From positions 1 through 53,275 of the forward strand of contig JALSLH010000046.1 of the NCBI GenBank assembly GCA_026988435.1: DNA of 53,275 bases. The letters are read 5' to 3'. Numbering within the stretch: the first letter of the stretch is position 1; every line of letters begins with the position of its first letter. Under the pieces are notes generated by a model. It saw only the letters and a program-made list of their open reading frames with translations, did not search any database and was not told where the DNA came from. Shown one piece after another: positions 10,833-19,146 of this stretch. This DNA comes from Methylophaga sp. GTDB taxonomy: Bacteria; Pseudomonadota; Gammaproteobacteria; Nitrosococcales; Methylophagaceae. Both the position numbers and the translations under genes were made by a program.

Positions 10833-11539
10833 TGGCGAAGAAACTTATTCTTGTTAGTATTTTACTAGGGCTTGTCGCCTTATTTTTTTTCTATGGAGGC
10901 CAAGAATATCTAAATTTTGACAGCCTTAAACAACATAAAGATGAATTGTTGGCTTATTCACAGGCTCATTTCTGGCGAACATTTTTTATTGTTGGAGGTG
11001 TGTATATTTTATCAACAGTTTTAAATTTACCCGGTGCGGCAATTATGTCTTTAGCCATTGGTTTTATTTTTGGCCGTTGGTATGGTGTGTTATTAGCAAC
11101 AACAGCGTCAACAATTGGCGCGGTATTGGTTTTTTGGATTGCACGCTATTTAATTGCAGATTGGGCGCGCGCTCGAATGGAAAAAATGCCATCAACAAAA
11201 AAAATCATGTCAAAACTACATGATGATGTGTTTGGATATTTACTGTTTATGCGAGCTGTGCCGTTATTTCCATTCTGGTTTGTTAATATGACTTTTGCGT
11301 TTAGTCCAATAAATACGAAGCAATATGCTATTGGAACTTATCTAGGGATGTTTCCTGTTAGCTTTGTGATTGTTAATCTGGGGCAATCTTTATCATCGGT
11401 TAACTCGATGTCTGAATTATTTACCGGCGAAGTTATTTTTTCATTTGCATTGATTGGACTAGTAGCGTTTATCACCACAATGGTGATGCGCTATCGCAAT
11501 TCAAAAGAAATGGCAGAGAAACTACCTGAGTCAGCATGA
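10832..11539 (+). CDS. TVP38/TMEM64 family membrane protein
   Basis: A 235-residue inner-membrane protein of the DedA-like VTT superfamily. An N-terminal membrane helix is followed by the hallmark segment LPGAAIMSLAIGFIFGRWYG, an amphipathic re-entrant region near residues 100-150 (FGYLLFMRAVPLFPFWFVN), and further helices. Relatives are linked to lipid scrambling and envelope homeostasis. The start is GTG, overlapping the stop of the flavoprotein, and its own stop overlaps the arsS ATG (ATGA), so translation is coupled on both sides. A lipid-related role would fit a cluster making arsenosugar lipids, but that is inference. Confidence 0.88.
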   Translation: MAKKLILVSILLGLVALFFFYGGQEYLNFDSLKQHKDELLAYSQAHFWRTFFIVGGVYILSTVLNLPGAAIMSLAIGFIFGRWYGVLLATTASTIGAVLVFWIARYLIADWARARMEKMPSTKKIMSKLHDDVFGYLLFMRAVPLFPFWFVNMTFAFSPINTKQYAIGTYLGMFPVSFVIVNLGQSLSSVNSMSELFTGEVIFSFALIGLVAFITTMVMRYRNSKEMAEKLPESA

Positions 11540-12495
11540 TTGATACATTACCTTATTTAGAGAATTCAAACTTTCCAATACTGTCACGCGGTAAACTGGA
11601 AATCTTGCAGCTTAATTTGGGCTATTTGTGTAATCTTAGTTGTCTGCATTGCCACGTCAATGCTGGGCCGAAGCGCACAGAATTAATGACTAAGCAAACG
11701 ATTGACCAGATCTTAGCTTTTGCTAAAAAGAATGCAATTAAAATATTGGATCTAACAGGCGGTGCACCTGAAATGAATCCACATTTTAAATATTTAGTTA
11801 GCGAAGCGTCTCAGCTTGGTATTACGGTTATTGATCGCTGTAACCTTGTTATTTTAGAAGAGCCAGAATATAAAGAGCTGGCTGATTTTCTAGCGGACCA
11901 CAAGGTAACTATCGTTGCATCATTGCCTTGTTATTTAGAAGAAAACGTTGATAAACAACGGGGCAACGGTACATTTCAAAGCAGTATTTCCGCATTAAAG
12001 CGTTTAAACAAGCTAGGGTATGGTCAACAAAATAGTGATTTGAAATTGGATCTGGTCTTTAATCCACAGGGAGCGACATTACCTCCAGCACAAGATACAT
12101 TACAGCAAAGTTATAAAGAACATTTAAACGATCACTATAATATCGTCTTTAATCGACTTTACACTATTGCTAATATGCCAATTAAACGATTTGGTAGTAC
12201 ACTGATTAGCAATGGCTTATTTGAAGATTATATGCGGTTATTGATGACGAATTTTAATGCTAACACGCTAGAAAATGTGATGTGCATAAATACCATCAGT
12301 ATAGATTGGCAAGGTTATGTTTATGATTGTGATTTTAATCAAATGCTTGATTTGCCCTTAGCGGATAAATCGGTAAACATACATATTACTGATGTGCTTG
12401 ATGATACGCTAGAATCTCAGAAAATTGCCACACGACAACATTGTTATGGCTGTACCGCCGGGCAAGGCAGTAGTTGTAGCGGTGCTTTATCATGA
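11536..12495 (+). CDS. arsS: Arsenosugar biosynthesis radical SAM protein ArsS
   Basis: ArsS is the radical SAM enzyme that joins a 5'-deoxyadenosyl group to dimethylarsenic produced by ArsM, creating the arsenosugar precursor. The 319 residues carry the radical SAM cluster motif C32-x3-C36-x2-C39 in LGYLCNLSCLHCHVNAGP. Then come the SAM-binding region (LDLTGGAPEM) and the C-terminal family domain with C-x2-C pairs in HCYGCTAGQGSSCSG. Length and both domains match the family. Its start overlaps the upstream stop, and arsM follows 53 bp downstream, the standard pairing. Confidence 0.93.
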   Translation: MIDTLPYLENSNFPILSRGKLEILQLNLGYLCNLSCLHCHVNAGPKRTELMTKQTIDQILAFAKKNAIKILDLTGGAPEMNPHFKYLVSEASQLGITVIDRCNLVILEEPEYKELADFLADHKVTIVASLPCYLEENVDKQRGNGTFQSSISALKRLNKLGYGQQNSDLKLDLVFNPQGATLPPAQDTLQQSYKEHLNDHYNIVFNRLYTIANMPIKRFGSTLISNGLFEDYMRLLMTNFNANTLENVMCINTISIDWQGYVYDCDFNQMLDLPLADKSVNIHITDVLDDTLESQKIATRQHCYGCTAGQGSSCSGALS

Positions 12496-12548
12496 TTTTA
12501 GCTTTAAAAAATATACCAGAATGACAAAATTATAATTAAGGAACAAAG

Positions 12549-13679
12549 ATGGAATTAGAACACAGCGTATTAGATCGCTATTCAGAAGGGGCAGATGAAG
12601 TTCAGCCTGATTTATGCTGTCCGGTTGATTATGATGCCAGCTTATTAAAATTATTACCGCAGGAAATTATCGATAAAGACTATGGTTGTGGTGACCCTTC
12701 TCGTTATGTGAAAGAGGGCGATATCGTGCTCGATCTAGGCGCAGGTTCAGGTAAAATTTGTTATATGGCAGCTCAACTTGTCGGTGATAATGGTAAGGTC
12801 ATTGGTATTGATATGAATGATGATATGCTGGCATTGGCACGTAAATATCAAACAGAAATGGCTGAAAAACTCGGTGGTGATAAAGTCACATTTGTTAAAG
12901 GTCTGATTCAAGATTTAACCGTTGATTTAGATGCCGTTGATGCACAACTTAAACAAGCGCCTATTAGTGATGCAGAAAGTCTGATTCGTCAGCAACAATG
13001 GCAACAGAAACAATCTAACGAAAATCCTCTTATTGCAAATAATAGTGTTGATCTGGTTGTTTCTAACTGCGTACTTAATTTAGTTGAAGACAGTGATAAA
13101 ACAAAGATGATCGAAGAGATTTTTCGAGTAACTAAACCGGGTGGCCGCGTTGCTATTTCAGATATTGTCAGTGATGAATTTGTGCCACAACATCTGAAAG
13201 ATGATTCTACATTATGGAGCGGCTGTATATCAGGCGCCTTGCAAGAACAAGAAATGTTAGATGCTTTTGTTAAAGCCGGCTTTGTAGCCGTTGCCTATGA
13301 TAAATGGGAGGGTGAGCCATGGCAGGTCGTAGAAGACATTGAATTTCGCTCTGTAACGATTACAGCCACTAAGCCGAAAGCTGATCCATGTTTAGATGTC
13401 GGCCATGCGGTCATTTATCGTGGGCCTTATTCAGAAGTGTATGATGATGAAGGCCATGTTTATCCGCGTGGTCAGCGCATTGCAACTTGTGCGCGATCAT
13501 TTGAATTGATGACTCAGGGTGTTTATAGAGATGATTTTATTGGAATTACACCCAAGATATTACAAGAAGCAAAAACATGGTGTGCGCCAGCTGGAACCCT
13601 ACGCCCAGCAGTAGAAACGAAAGGCGGAATACATACAGGATCTAGTGAATCTTGCAGTGATGAAACGGATTGTTGCTAA
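12549..13679 (+). CDS. arsM: Arsenite methyltransferase, arsenosugar type
   Basis: ArsM transfers methyl groups from SAM to trivalent arsenic in the cytoplasm. The 376 residues include the SAM-binding motif VLDLGAGSGKICY, the post-I acidic IGIDMNDDML, the motif SNCVLNLVED, and conserved cysteines expected to bind As(III): C47 in YGCGDP, the Cys of SNCVLNL, and that of GCISGA. A C-terminal extension after about residue 285 ends in SCSDETDCC; Cys-rich tails are common in ArsM. AAGGAACAAAG provides a good ribosome site. Placement directly behind arsS supports the arsenosugar assignment rather than simple detoxification. No arsR, arsC or arsB lies nearby. Confidence 0.93.
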   Translation: MELEHSVLDRYSEGADEVQPDLCCPVDYDASLLKLLPQEIIDKDYGCGDPSRYVKEGDIVLDLGAGSGKICYMAAQLVGDNGKVIGIDMNDDMLALARKYQTEMAEKLGGDKVTFVKGLIQDLTVDLDAVDAQLKQAPISDAESLIRQQQWQQKQSNENPLIANNSVDLVVSNCVLNLVEDSDKTKMIEEIFRVTKPGGRVAISDIVSDEFVPQHLKDDSTLWSGCISGALQEQEMLDAFVKAGFVAVAYDKWEGEPWQVVEDIEFRSVTITATKPKADPCLDVGHAVIYRGPYSEVYDDEGHVYPRGQRIATCARSFELMTQGVYRDDFIGITPKILQEAKTWCAPAGTLRPAVETKGGIHTGSSESCSDETDCC

Positions 13680-13684
13680 AAAAT

Positions 13685-14377
13685 ATGGCTGATATAAGCA
13701 TCATTATTCCTACTTATAATGAAGAAGTAGGGATCATTACGTTTTTAACTAAACTACAAGTAATGCGACCTGACTGTGAATTAATTGTGGTTGATGGTGG
13801 TAGTGACGACGATACTGTCAGCTTGGTTGAATCATTAGTTGATGATGTAGTGCGCTCAGATAAAGGCCGCGCCTTGCAGATGAATGTAGGTGCAGCAATG
13901 GCTAGCGCGCCAATATTACTATTTTTACATGCTGATACTTTCTTGCCAAAAGATGCCCTTGAACAAGTCCAGACAGCAATGGATAAAGGGTTTCTATGGG
14001 GGCGGTTTGATGTCAAACTTAGCGGAAAATCGTTTGTTTTATCACTTGTTGCTTGGATGATGAATAAACGTTCCTGTTTAACGGGGATTGCTACTGGCGA
14101 TCAGGCTTTATTTGTAGATAAAACATTGTTTGATGAGCTCGGTGGTTTTGCCAATATAGCCTTAATGGAAGATATCGATTTATCATCGAAATTAAAAAAA
14201 CAAACGAAGCCTTACTGCGTGAAAGCAAAGGTTATCAGCTCCAGTAGACGATGGTTGAGCTTTGGCGTGGTGAAGACTGTATTGTTGATGTGGTGGCTAC
14301 GTTTTCGCTATTTTATAGGCAGTGATCCTACAGATTTAGAACAGCTTTATAGAAAGGGGCGCTTTTGGAAGGTTTAG
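13685..14377 (+). CDS. TIGR04283-type arsenosugar biosynthesis glycosyltransferase
   Basis: A family 2 glycosyltransferase-like protein of 230 residues. The N-terminus ISIIIPTYNEE and the nucleotide-binding acidic stretch LIVVDGGSDDDT are typical GT-A features. FLHADTFLP carries a DxD-like site and is characteristic of the arsenosugar-linked family; ALMEDIDLSSKLKK is the acceptor-side motif. The ATG at 13685 is chosen over an upstream TTG at 13670 because alignment begins at MADISIIIP. It lies 5 bp after arsM and overlaps the next gene by 13 bp. It probably transfers the glycone or aglycone sugar unit to the arsenic-ribose core; the exact donor is unknown. Confidence 0.88.
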   Translation: MADISIIIPTYNEEVGIITFLTKLQVMRPDCELIVVDGGSDDDTVSLVESLVDDVVRSDKGRALQMNVGAAMASAPILLFLHADTFLPKDALEQVQTAMDKGFLWGRFDVKLSGKSFVLSLVAWMMNKRSCLTGIATGDQALFVDKTLFDELGGFANIALMEDIDLSSKLKKQTKPYCVKAKVISSSRRWLSFGVVKTVLLMWWLRFRYFIGSDPTDLEQLYRKGRFWKV

Positions 14378-15150
14378 ATCGTTTAACTATTTTTTCAGGT
14401 GTTTTAGTGGCGATGATCGCATGGGAAATCATTGCCCCACGTCGTCAAATACTTATATCACGTTGGCAACGTTGGTCAGCTAATTTTGCACTTTCTATTC
14501 TTAGTATGCTGTTAATGCGAATAACTATTGCGGCGGCTGCATTATGGGCAGCTAATAAAGGGCTTGAAAATAATTGGGGCTTATTACACATTGTTGAACT
14601 ACCAACAGTAGTCAGTTTCGTTGTTAGTATTGTGCTACTTGATCTTGCTATTTACGGTCAACATCGCGCTTCTCATCGTTGGAAATGGTTGTGGCGCTTT
14701 CATAAGGTGCATCATACTGATCTAGATTTTGATGTCACTACTGCAATACGATTTCACCCAATAGAAATATTTATATCAATGTGTTACAAGGTTATTTGCA
14801 TCTTAATTATAGGTGCAGATCCAGTCGCTGTTCTTATTTTTGAAATTATATTAAGTAGCTGTGCTTTGTTTAACCACAGTAATATTAATATTCCACTAGC
14901 AATTGATAAAGTGATTCGATTAGTGTTGGTGACGCCTGATATGCACCGTGTTCATCATTCCGTAATTCAGTCTGAAAGAGATAGTAATTACGGCTTTTCT
15001 ATTAGTATTTGGGATCGATTATTTAAAAGCTACACCGCCCAGCCCAAACAAGGTCATAAAGAAATGACCATAGGCCTACCTCAATATCAGCATATAACTG
15101 ATGTGAGCATACAAAAATTACTTTTAATGCCGCTTAAACGTGAAGTATAA
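14365..15150 (+). CDS. Sterol desaturase/fatty acid hydroxylase family membrane protein
   Basis: A 261-residue membrane protein with the di-iron histidine clusters of the fatty acid hydroxylase superfamily: HRASH, HKVHH, HHSN-like and HRVHH motifs, between residues about 95 and 200, among hydrophobic helices (about 5-20, 35-60, 75-95, 135-165). The TTG start at 14365 sits after AGAAAGGGG and overlaps the glycosyltransferase gene. The family uses O2 to hydroxylate or desaturate lipid chains in the membrane. Inside the arsenosugar cluster it suggests that the sugar is attached to, or acts together with, a modified lipid. No substrate is established. Confidence 0.85.
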   Translation: MEGLDRLTIFSGVLVAMIAWEIIAPRRQILISRWQRWSANFALSILSMLLMRITIAAAALWAANKGLENNWGLLHIVELPTVVSFVVSIVLLDLAIYGQHRASHRWKWLWRFHKVHHTDLDFDVTTAIRFHPIEIFISMCYKVICILIIGADPVAVLIFEIILSSCALFNHSNINIPLAIDKVIRLVLVTPDMHRVHHSVIQSERDSNYGFSISIWDRLFKSYTAQPKQGHKEMTIGLPQYQHITDVSIQKLLLMPLKREV

Positions 15151-15763
15151 GTATCCAGACGCGGCAATTCTAGTTTTTTGTAAAGCACCCGTTGCAGGCC
15201 AAGTGAAAACACGATTAATGCCTCAACTTAGTGCTGAGCAAGCTGTCGATGTTCATATTGAACTGACGGAAAGAACTCTTTCTTTATTAAATAACAGTTA
15301 CTTTTGCCCAATTCAATTATGGTGTAGTCTTGGAACAAGTCACCTGTTTTTTGATGACTGTGCAAATAAATACAAAGTATCTCTGCATACTCAACAGGGA
15401 AAAGACTTAGGTGAGCGTATGTATCATGCGATTAACACTGCTTTAACGACATCATCATCTGTTTTATTAATAGGATGTGATTGCCCATCTTTTGAATCTA
15501 ACGACTTTGAATTTGCAATTACTGCATTAGAAGCAGAAAATGATGTTGTTATTGCACCAGCTGAAGATGGTGGCTATGTCATGATTGGCATGACACAAGC
15601 GCAACCTCAGCTATTTTCAAATATGACATGGGGTCATGATCTGGTATTAAATGATACTCGGCACCGACTGGCAGAGCTAGATTTAAAATACATTGAAACA
15701 CGCCCGCATTGGGATGTTGATACTGCAAACGATTTACAGCGTTATAAAAGGACCAAAATATGA
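15140..15763 (+). CDS. TIGR04282-type arsenosugar biosynthesis glycosyltransferase
   Basis: A 207-residue nucleotidyl/glycosyltransferase-like protein of the CofC-like GT-A fold. FCKAPVAGQVKTRLMPQLS near the N-terminus is the nucleotide-phosphate loop, LLIGCDCPSF the metal-binding acidic motif, and PAEDGGYVMIGM the family signature. The GTG start at 15140 overlaps the hydroxylase stop by 11 bp, and the stop overlaps the following ATG, so translation is coupled. It is the usual partner of the TIGR04283 protein in arsenosugar clusters and may activate or transfer the sugar or phosphodiester aglycone. The exact step is unknown. Confidence 0.88.
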   Translation: MKYKYPDAAILVFCKAPVAGQVKTRLMPQLSAEQAVDVHIELTERTLSLLNNSYFCPIQLWCSLGTSHLFFDDCANKYKVSLHTQQGKDLGERMYHAINTALTTSSSVLLIGCDCPSFESNDFEFAITALEAENDVVIAPAEDGGYVMIGMTQAQPQLFSNMTWGHDLVLNDTRHRLAELDLKYIETRPHWDVDTANDLQRYKRTKI

Positions 15764-16611
15764 CTATGACACGACTTATTACTCTTGTTCTGCTTGGGCT
15801 TCTTTCTTGGTTTTTATTTACAGTAGCAAAAAATGCAACATCGACAATAACCGAAAGTGAGCAATTTAAGTTAGGCAATGCTGTTATCGCTGAACATCGA
15901 ACAGCAGATAATAAAGCAAGGGATATTTATCGTAACCCGGGGAAAACACTAGCATTCTTTGGCCTTGAATCTAATATGACCGTCATTGAAATATGGCCGG
16001 GTAAAGGCTGGTATACCGAAATTATTGCACCTTTTATTAAATCAGGAAACGGTCAGTTTATCGCGGCAGGTTTTCCTCAAAATGCTGGTCCAGAATGGCG
16101 TCAAAATATGCAACGTGATTATCAGCAATGGTTAGAACAATCTCCTGCGCAGTATGATCAAGTTAAAATTGTTGAATTAGGACCGCCTTCTTTTTGGAGA
16201 ATCGCTCCTGATGACAGCATTGATGCCATTCTAACGTTCAGAAATGTTCATAATTGGTTAAAAGGTGGCTATGAGACTGAAATGTTTAATACTTTTTATA
16301 AAGCTTTGAAACCAGGTGGTATATTAGGTATAACAGATCACCGAGCAAAGCCAGGAACCAATATAGAAACAATGAAAACATCGGGCTATCTTACCGAGAA
16401 ACTAGTTATTTCATTGGCCGAACAAGCAGGGTTTGTCTTAGAGGCTAAATCAGAAATCAATGCTAATTCACTCGATGATACAAACCATCCTAAAGGGGTT
16501 TGGACATTGCCTCCAACATTACGCTTAGGTGATGAAGATCGTGAAAAATATTTAGCCATTGGTGAAAGCGACCGAATGACTCTGCGTTTCAGGAAACCTG
16601 AAAAACGATAG
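15760..16611 (+). CDS. Membrane-anchored/periplasmic SAM-dependent methyltransferase-like protein
   Basis: A 283-residue protein with an N-terminal signal sequence or anchor (about residues 5-24, LITLVLLGLLSWFLFTVA). A predicted methyltransferase domain of the COG4798 type follows: VIEIWPGKGWYTEIIAP corresponds to the SAM motif I region, and LKPGGILGITDHRA is the typical post-motif strand. An exported methyltransferase is odd because SAM is cytoplasmic, so the domain may face the cytoplasm from a single anchor or have lost activity. It overlaps the preceding glycosyltransferase by four bases (ATGA), which argues for a role in the arsenosugar pathway. It is the last gene before a terminator. 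Confidence 0.8.
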   Translation: MTMTRLITLVLLGLLSWFLFTVAKNATSTITESEQFKLGNAVIAEHRTADNKARDIYRNPGKTLAFFGLESNMTVIEIWPGKGWYTEIIAPFIKSGNGQFIAAGFPQNAGPEWRQNMQRDYQQWLEQSPAQYDQVKIVELGPPSFWRIAPDDSIDAILTFRNVHNWLKGGYETEMFNTFYKALKPGGILGITDHRAKPGTNIETMKTSGYLTEKLVISLAEQAGFVLEAKSEINANSLDDTNHPKGVWTLPPTLRLGDEDREKYLAIGESDRMTLRFRKPEKR

Positions 16612-16614
16612 TGT

Positions 16615-16641
16615 TATGTGGTGAGTAGGACTCACCACATA
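16615..16641. terminator. Hairpin terminator closing the arsenosugar cluster
   Basis: A perfect 12-bp inverted repeat, TATGTGGTGAGT and ACTCACCACATA, with an AGG loop, four bases after the last stop codon, followed by a T-rich stretch. It lies between convergent genes and probably serves both strands. Confidence 0.8.
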
Positions 16642-16652
16642 CTATTTCATTT

Positions 16653-16934
16653 TTAGTCTGTACGACTAGTAACTTCTAATAAGTGATAGCCAAATTGTGT
16701 TTGCACTGGACCCTGGACAGTGTTAACTGGGGCTGAAAATACTACGGCATCAAATTCAGGTACCATCATACCTGGGCCAAACTCACCTAAGTCACCACCT
16801 GAAGCGCCAGAAGGGCAAGATGAATTTGCTTTAGCTACATCAGCAAAATCAGCACCTTCTTCAATCTCTTTTTTAAGTTCAAGACAGATTTCTTCACTGT
16901 CTACTAATATATGTCGTGCAGTTGCTGTTGCCAT
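16653..16934 (-). CDS. ppiC: Parvulin-type peptidyl-prolyl isomerase (PpiC-like)
   Basis: A 93-residue single-domain rotamase that speeds cis-trans isomerisation of peptidyl-prolyl bonds. It has no signal peptide, so it is cytoplasmic. Seen: ARHILV at the start, FADVAKANSSCPSGASGGDLGEFGPGMM in the middle in PpiC order, and the C-terminal TQFGYHLLEV. Length equals E. coli PpiC. A second, more lysine-rich copy lies at 45706-45987. It is transcribed convergently with the arsenosugar cluster. Confidence 0.93.
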   Translation of the reverse strand: MATATARHILVDSEEICLELKKEIEEGADFADVAKANSSCPSGASGGDLGEFGPGMMVPEFDAVVFSAPVNTVQGPVQTQFGYHLLEVTSRTD

Positions 16935-16982
16935 GATTATTTTCCTACAAGTTGAAATAAAACGACGATTATATACCCATAA

Positions 16983-17210
16983 TCAATTTTTTTCGCTAAT
17001 CTCTAATATGTTGTCAGCAAATTTAATTATATCGCCGGCCACAATTTTTTTTCTTTTTTGTAATTCTACTTTGCCGTTTACCGTAACAAGCCCGTTTGCA
17101 ATGACTTGTTTTGCTTCGCCACCGCTAGAGGCAAGCCCTTCAAATTTTAAAATTTTATACAGTTCAGTGGGTGTACGTTCAAGCACAACGGATGTCGTAT
17201 TATTAGTCAT
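16983..17210 (-). CDS. S4-domain RNA-binding protein (YbcJ-like)
   Basis: A 75-residue protein consisting of one S4 domain: LYKILKFEGLASSGGEAKQVIANG then VTVNGKVELQKRKKI and a C-terminal GDIIKF turn. This matches YbcJ/YaaA-type small S4 proteins, thought to bind RNA, with no defined target. It is followed 48 bp later on the same strand by the parvulin gene and is divergent from yajD. Confidence 0.88.
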   Translation of the reverse strand: MTNNTTSVVLERTPTELYKILKFEGLASSGGEAKQVIANGLVTVNGKVELQKRKKIVAGDIIKFADNILEISEKN

Positions 17211-17277
17211 AAATATTATAGGTAGTCGCTAAAAAGAGGATAGTTTACTATAGTTAGGCATATTACCTATTAATAAA

Positions 17278-17649
17278 GTGAATAACGTGGCTGAAAATAA
17301 AAATGCGCGGCTTGATGATATTGTTGCTCAAGCAAAAAAATACCAAAATGATCGTGAGCAATCTTACCGAGGTAAGGCGTTAAAATTATATCCTTGGATT
17401 TGTGGGCGGTGTTCGCGTGAATTTACCCATAAAAATCTCCAAGAATTGACGGTTCATCATCGTGACCATGATCATGATAATAATCCCAGTGATGGTAGTA
17501 ACTGGGAATTGTTATGCCTTTATTGCCATGATAATGAGCATTCGCGTTATATTGAACAAGTGCGGTATGGAACATCAGGATCAGATTCAACAAGTATTAA
17601 ATCGACTCATAATCCTTTTTCAGACTTAAGTGCTCTTTTAAAAAAATAA
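17278..17649 (+). CDS. yajD: YajD family HNH nuclease
   Basis: A 123-residue HNH-domain protein. The central part, with YPWICGRCSREF, LTVHHRDHDHDNNP, GSNWELLCLYCHDNEHS and a NPFSDL tail, is strikingly like E. coli YajD. Two CxxC knuckles and the HH/H residues form the zinc and metal sites. The N-terminus is about ten residues longer than usual; GTG starts at 17278 or 17287 are both possible. The biological substrate of YajD is not known to me. Confidence 0.9.
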   Translation: MNNVAENKNARLDDIVAQAKKYQNDREQSYRGKALKLYPWICGRCSREFTHKNLQELTVHHRDHDHDNNPSDGSNWELLCLYCHDNEHSRYIEQVRYGTSGSDSTSIKSTHNPFSDLSALLKK

Positions 17650-17676
17650 CAATTAAAAATTATCTAGGAGATTCAC

Positions 17677-17988
17677 ATGAAAGGGAAAATGAAATTTGTA
17701 ACTGATATATTACAATTTATAGTTGTTATCGCTATTTTTTATCCCGTTTATTATTACTGGGATACAAGCAAAGTAGATAAGTTCTGTACCAACTTGGAGC
17801 CAGGAGTAACCCGGCAGCAACTCATTGATTTAGCTGAGAAGGAAAATGTTCAATTAATTGGGCCTGTAGATGCATTTCGAGGCGCCGTCTGGCACGCTCG
17901 AATTGCAGCTTTTTCAGGCTTCTCAGACTACTATTGTGAAATAAAAGGCGTGGCTAACGTTATTGTCTCAATTCAAGATATTGATTAA
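17677..17988 (+). CDS. Small membrane-anchored protein, unknown
   Basis: A 103-residue protein with one N-terminal membrane segment (about residues 7-27) and a small periplasmic domain containing two cysteines (KFCTNLEPG and YYCEIKG) that could form a disulfide. A clear AGGAG site lies upstream of the ATG. It follows yajD by 27 bp on the same strand. The family is not recognised; PGVTRQQLIDLAE resembles the opening of small periplasmic domains such as SmpA/OmlA-like folds, but this is weak. Confidence 0.6.
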   Translation: MKGKMKFVTDILQFIVVIAIFYPVYYYWDTSKVDKFCTNLEPGVTRQQLIDLAEKENVQLIGPVDAFRGAVWHARIAAFSGFSDYYCEIKGVANVIVSIQDID

Positions 17989-17995
17989 AGACAAA

Positions 17996-19132
17996 TTAAC
18001 CGCCGCCAACATAGTTGATCATAATACCTGCAGCCACGGCTGAGCCGATGACACCAGCAACATTTGGCCCCATGGCATGCATTAGTAAGAAGTTATGAGG
18101 GTCAGATTCTAGGCCGAGTTTATTTGAAACTCGTGCAGCCATTGGTACTGCCGATACACCTGCTGAACCGATTAAAGGATTGATCTTATCACTACTTACC
18201 TTGTTCATTATCTTTGCCATTATGATGCCAGAAGCGGTACCAATAGAGAAAGCAATCATGCCTAGAACCAGAATTCCTAACGTGGTCAGGTCCAAGAATT
18301 TATCTGCACTTAACTTTGAACCTACGGCTAGGCCTAAAAAAATAGTAACGGTGTTAATTAACGAATTTTGAGTGGTATTACTAAGGCGATCTACAACTGC
18401 ACATTCCTTCATTAAATTACCAAAACAGAACATACCTAATAAAGGAGCCGCGTCGGGTAATAAAAAGGCAACTAAAAGTAACAACAAAAGAGGAAAAATA
18501 ATCTTCTCGCGGTGTGAGACTTCGCGCTGCTGTGTCATTTTTATTTTACGTTCAGCTTCAGTGGTTAACGCACGCATAATGGGTGGTTGAATCAATGGCA
18601 CTAGCGCCATGTAAGAATATGAAGCAACAGCAATTGCACCTAATAAGTCTGGGGCAAGTTTACTGGCGACATAGATTGATGTAGGGCCATCTGCACCGCC
18701 TATAATACCTATTGCTGCGGCATCGGCTAGGCTAAAGTCCATAATACCAAAAGTGGATAATAAAATTGCGCCCATCAAAGTAGCAAAAATACCAAATTGA
18801 GCGGCGGCACCTAAAAATAAGGTTCGTGGTTTTGCTAGTAGAGGACCAAAATCAGTCATCGCACCTACACCCATGAAGATAATCAAAGGGAATGCGCCAC
18901 TTTCTATACCAACGGCATAAAATAGATGCAAAATACCACCATGTTCTGCTAATCCGGCACCGGGGATATTAGCTAATACGCCACCAAAACCAATGGGCAC
19001 GAGTAACAATGGTTCGAAGTTTTTATTAATTGCTAGATAGAGAAGCAACATGCCAATCAAAATCATGAAACCTTGTCCAGGTGTCATTTGATAAAGGCCA
19101 GTGTTGTGCCATAGGTGTACTAATTGTTCCAT
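17996..19132 (-). CDS. oadB: Oxaloacetate decarboxylase beta subunit (Na+ pump)
   Basis: OadB is the integral membrane subunit that decarboxylates carboxybiotin and exports Na+. The 378 residues are almost wholly hydrophobic, with family segments [19 protein letters not shown], the conserved-Asp region [29 protein letters not shown], and the C-terminal [21 protein letters not shown]. It lies 14 bp after oadA on the same strand, the usual gamma-alpha-beta order. The reaction drives sodium export from oxaloacetate breakdown. Confidence 0.95.
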   Translation of the reverse strand: MEQLVHLWHNTGLYQMTPGQGFMILIGMLLLYLAINKNFEPLLLVPIGFGGVLANIPGAGLAEHGGILHLFYAVGIESGAFPLIIFMGVGAMTDFGPLLAKPRTLFLGAAAQFGIFATLMGAILLSTFGIMDFSLADAAAIGIIGGADGPTSIYVASKLAPDLLGAIAVASYSYMALVPLIQPPIMRALTTEAERKIKMTQQREVSHREKIIFPLLLLLLVAFLLPDAAPLLGMFCFGNLMKECAVVDRLSNTTQNSLINTVTIFLGLAVGSKLSADKFLDLTTLGILVLGMIAFSIGTASGIIMAKIMNKVSSDKINPLIGSAGVSAVPMAARVSNKLGLESDPHNFLLMHAMGPNVAGVIGSAVAAGIMINYVGGG

Positions 19133-19146
19133 ATATTTAAAACTCT

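Noticed and set aside
16720..17232. 170-codon plus-strand frame opposite ppiC and the S4 gene
   Set aside because: It overlaps two recognisable minus-strand genes and shows only the low-complexity pattern of an antisense frame.
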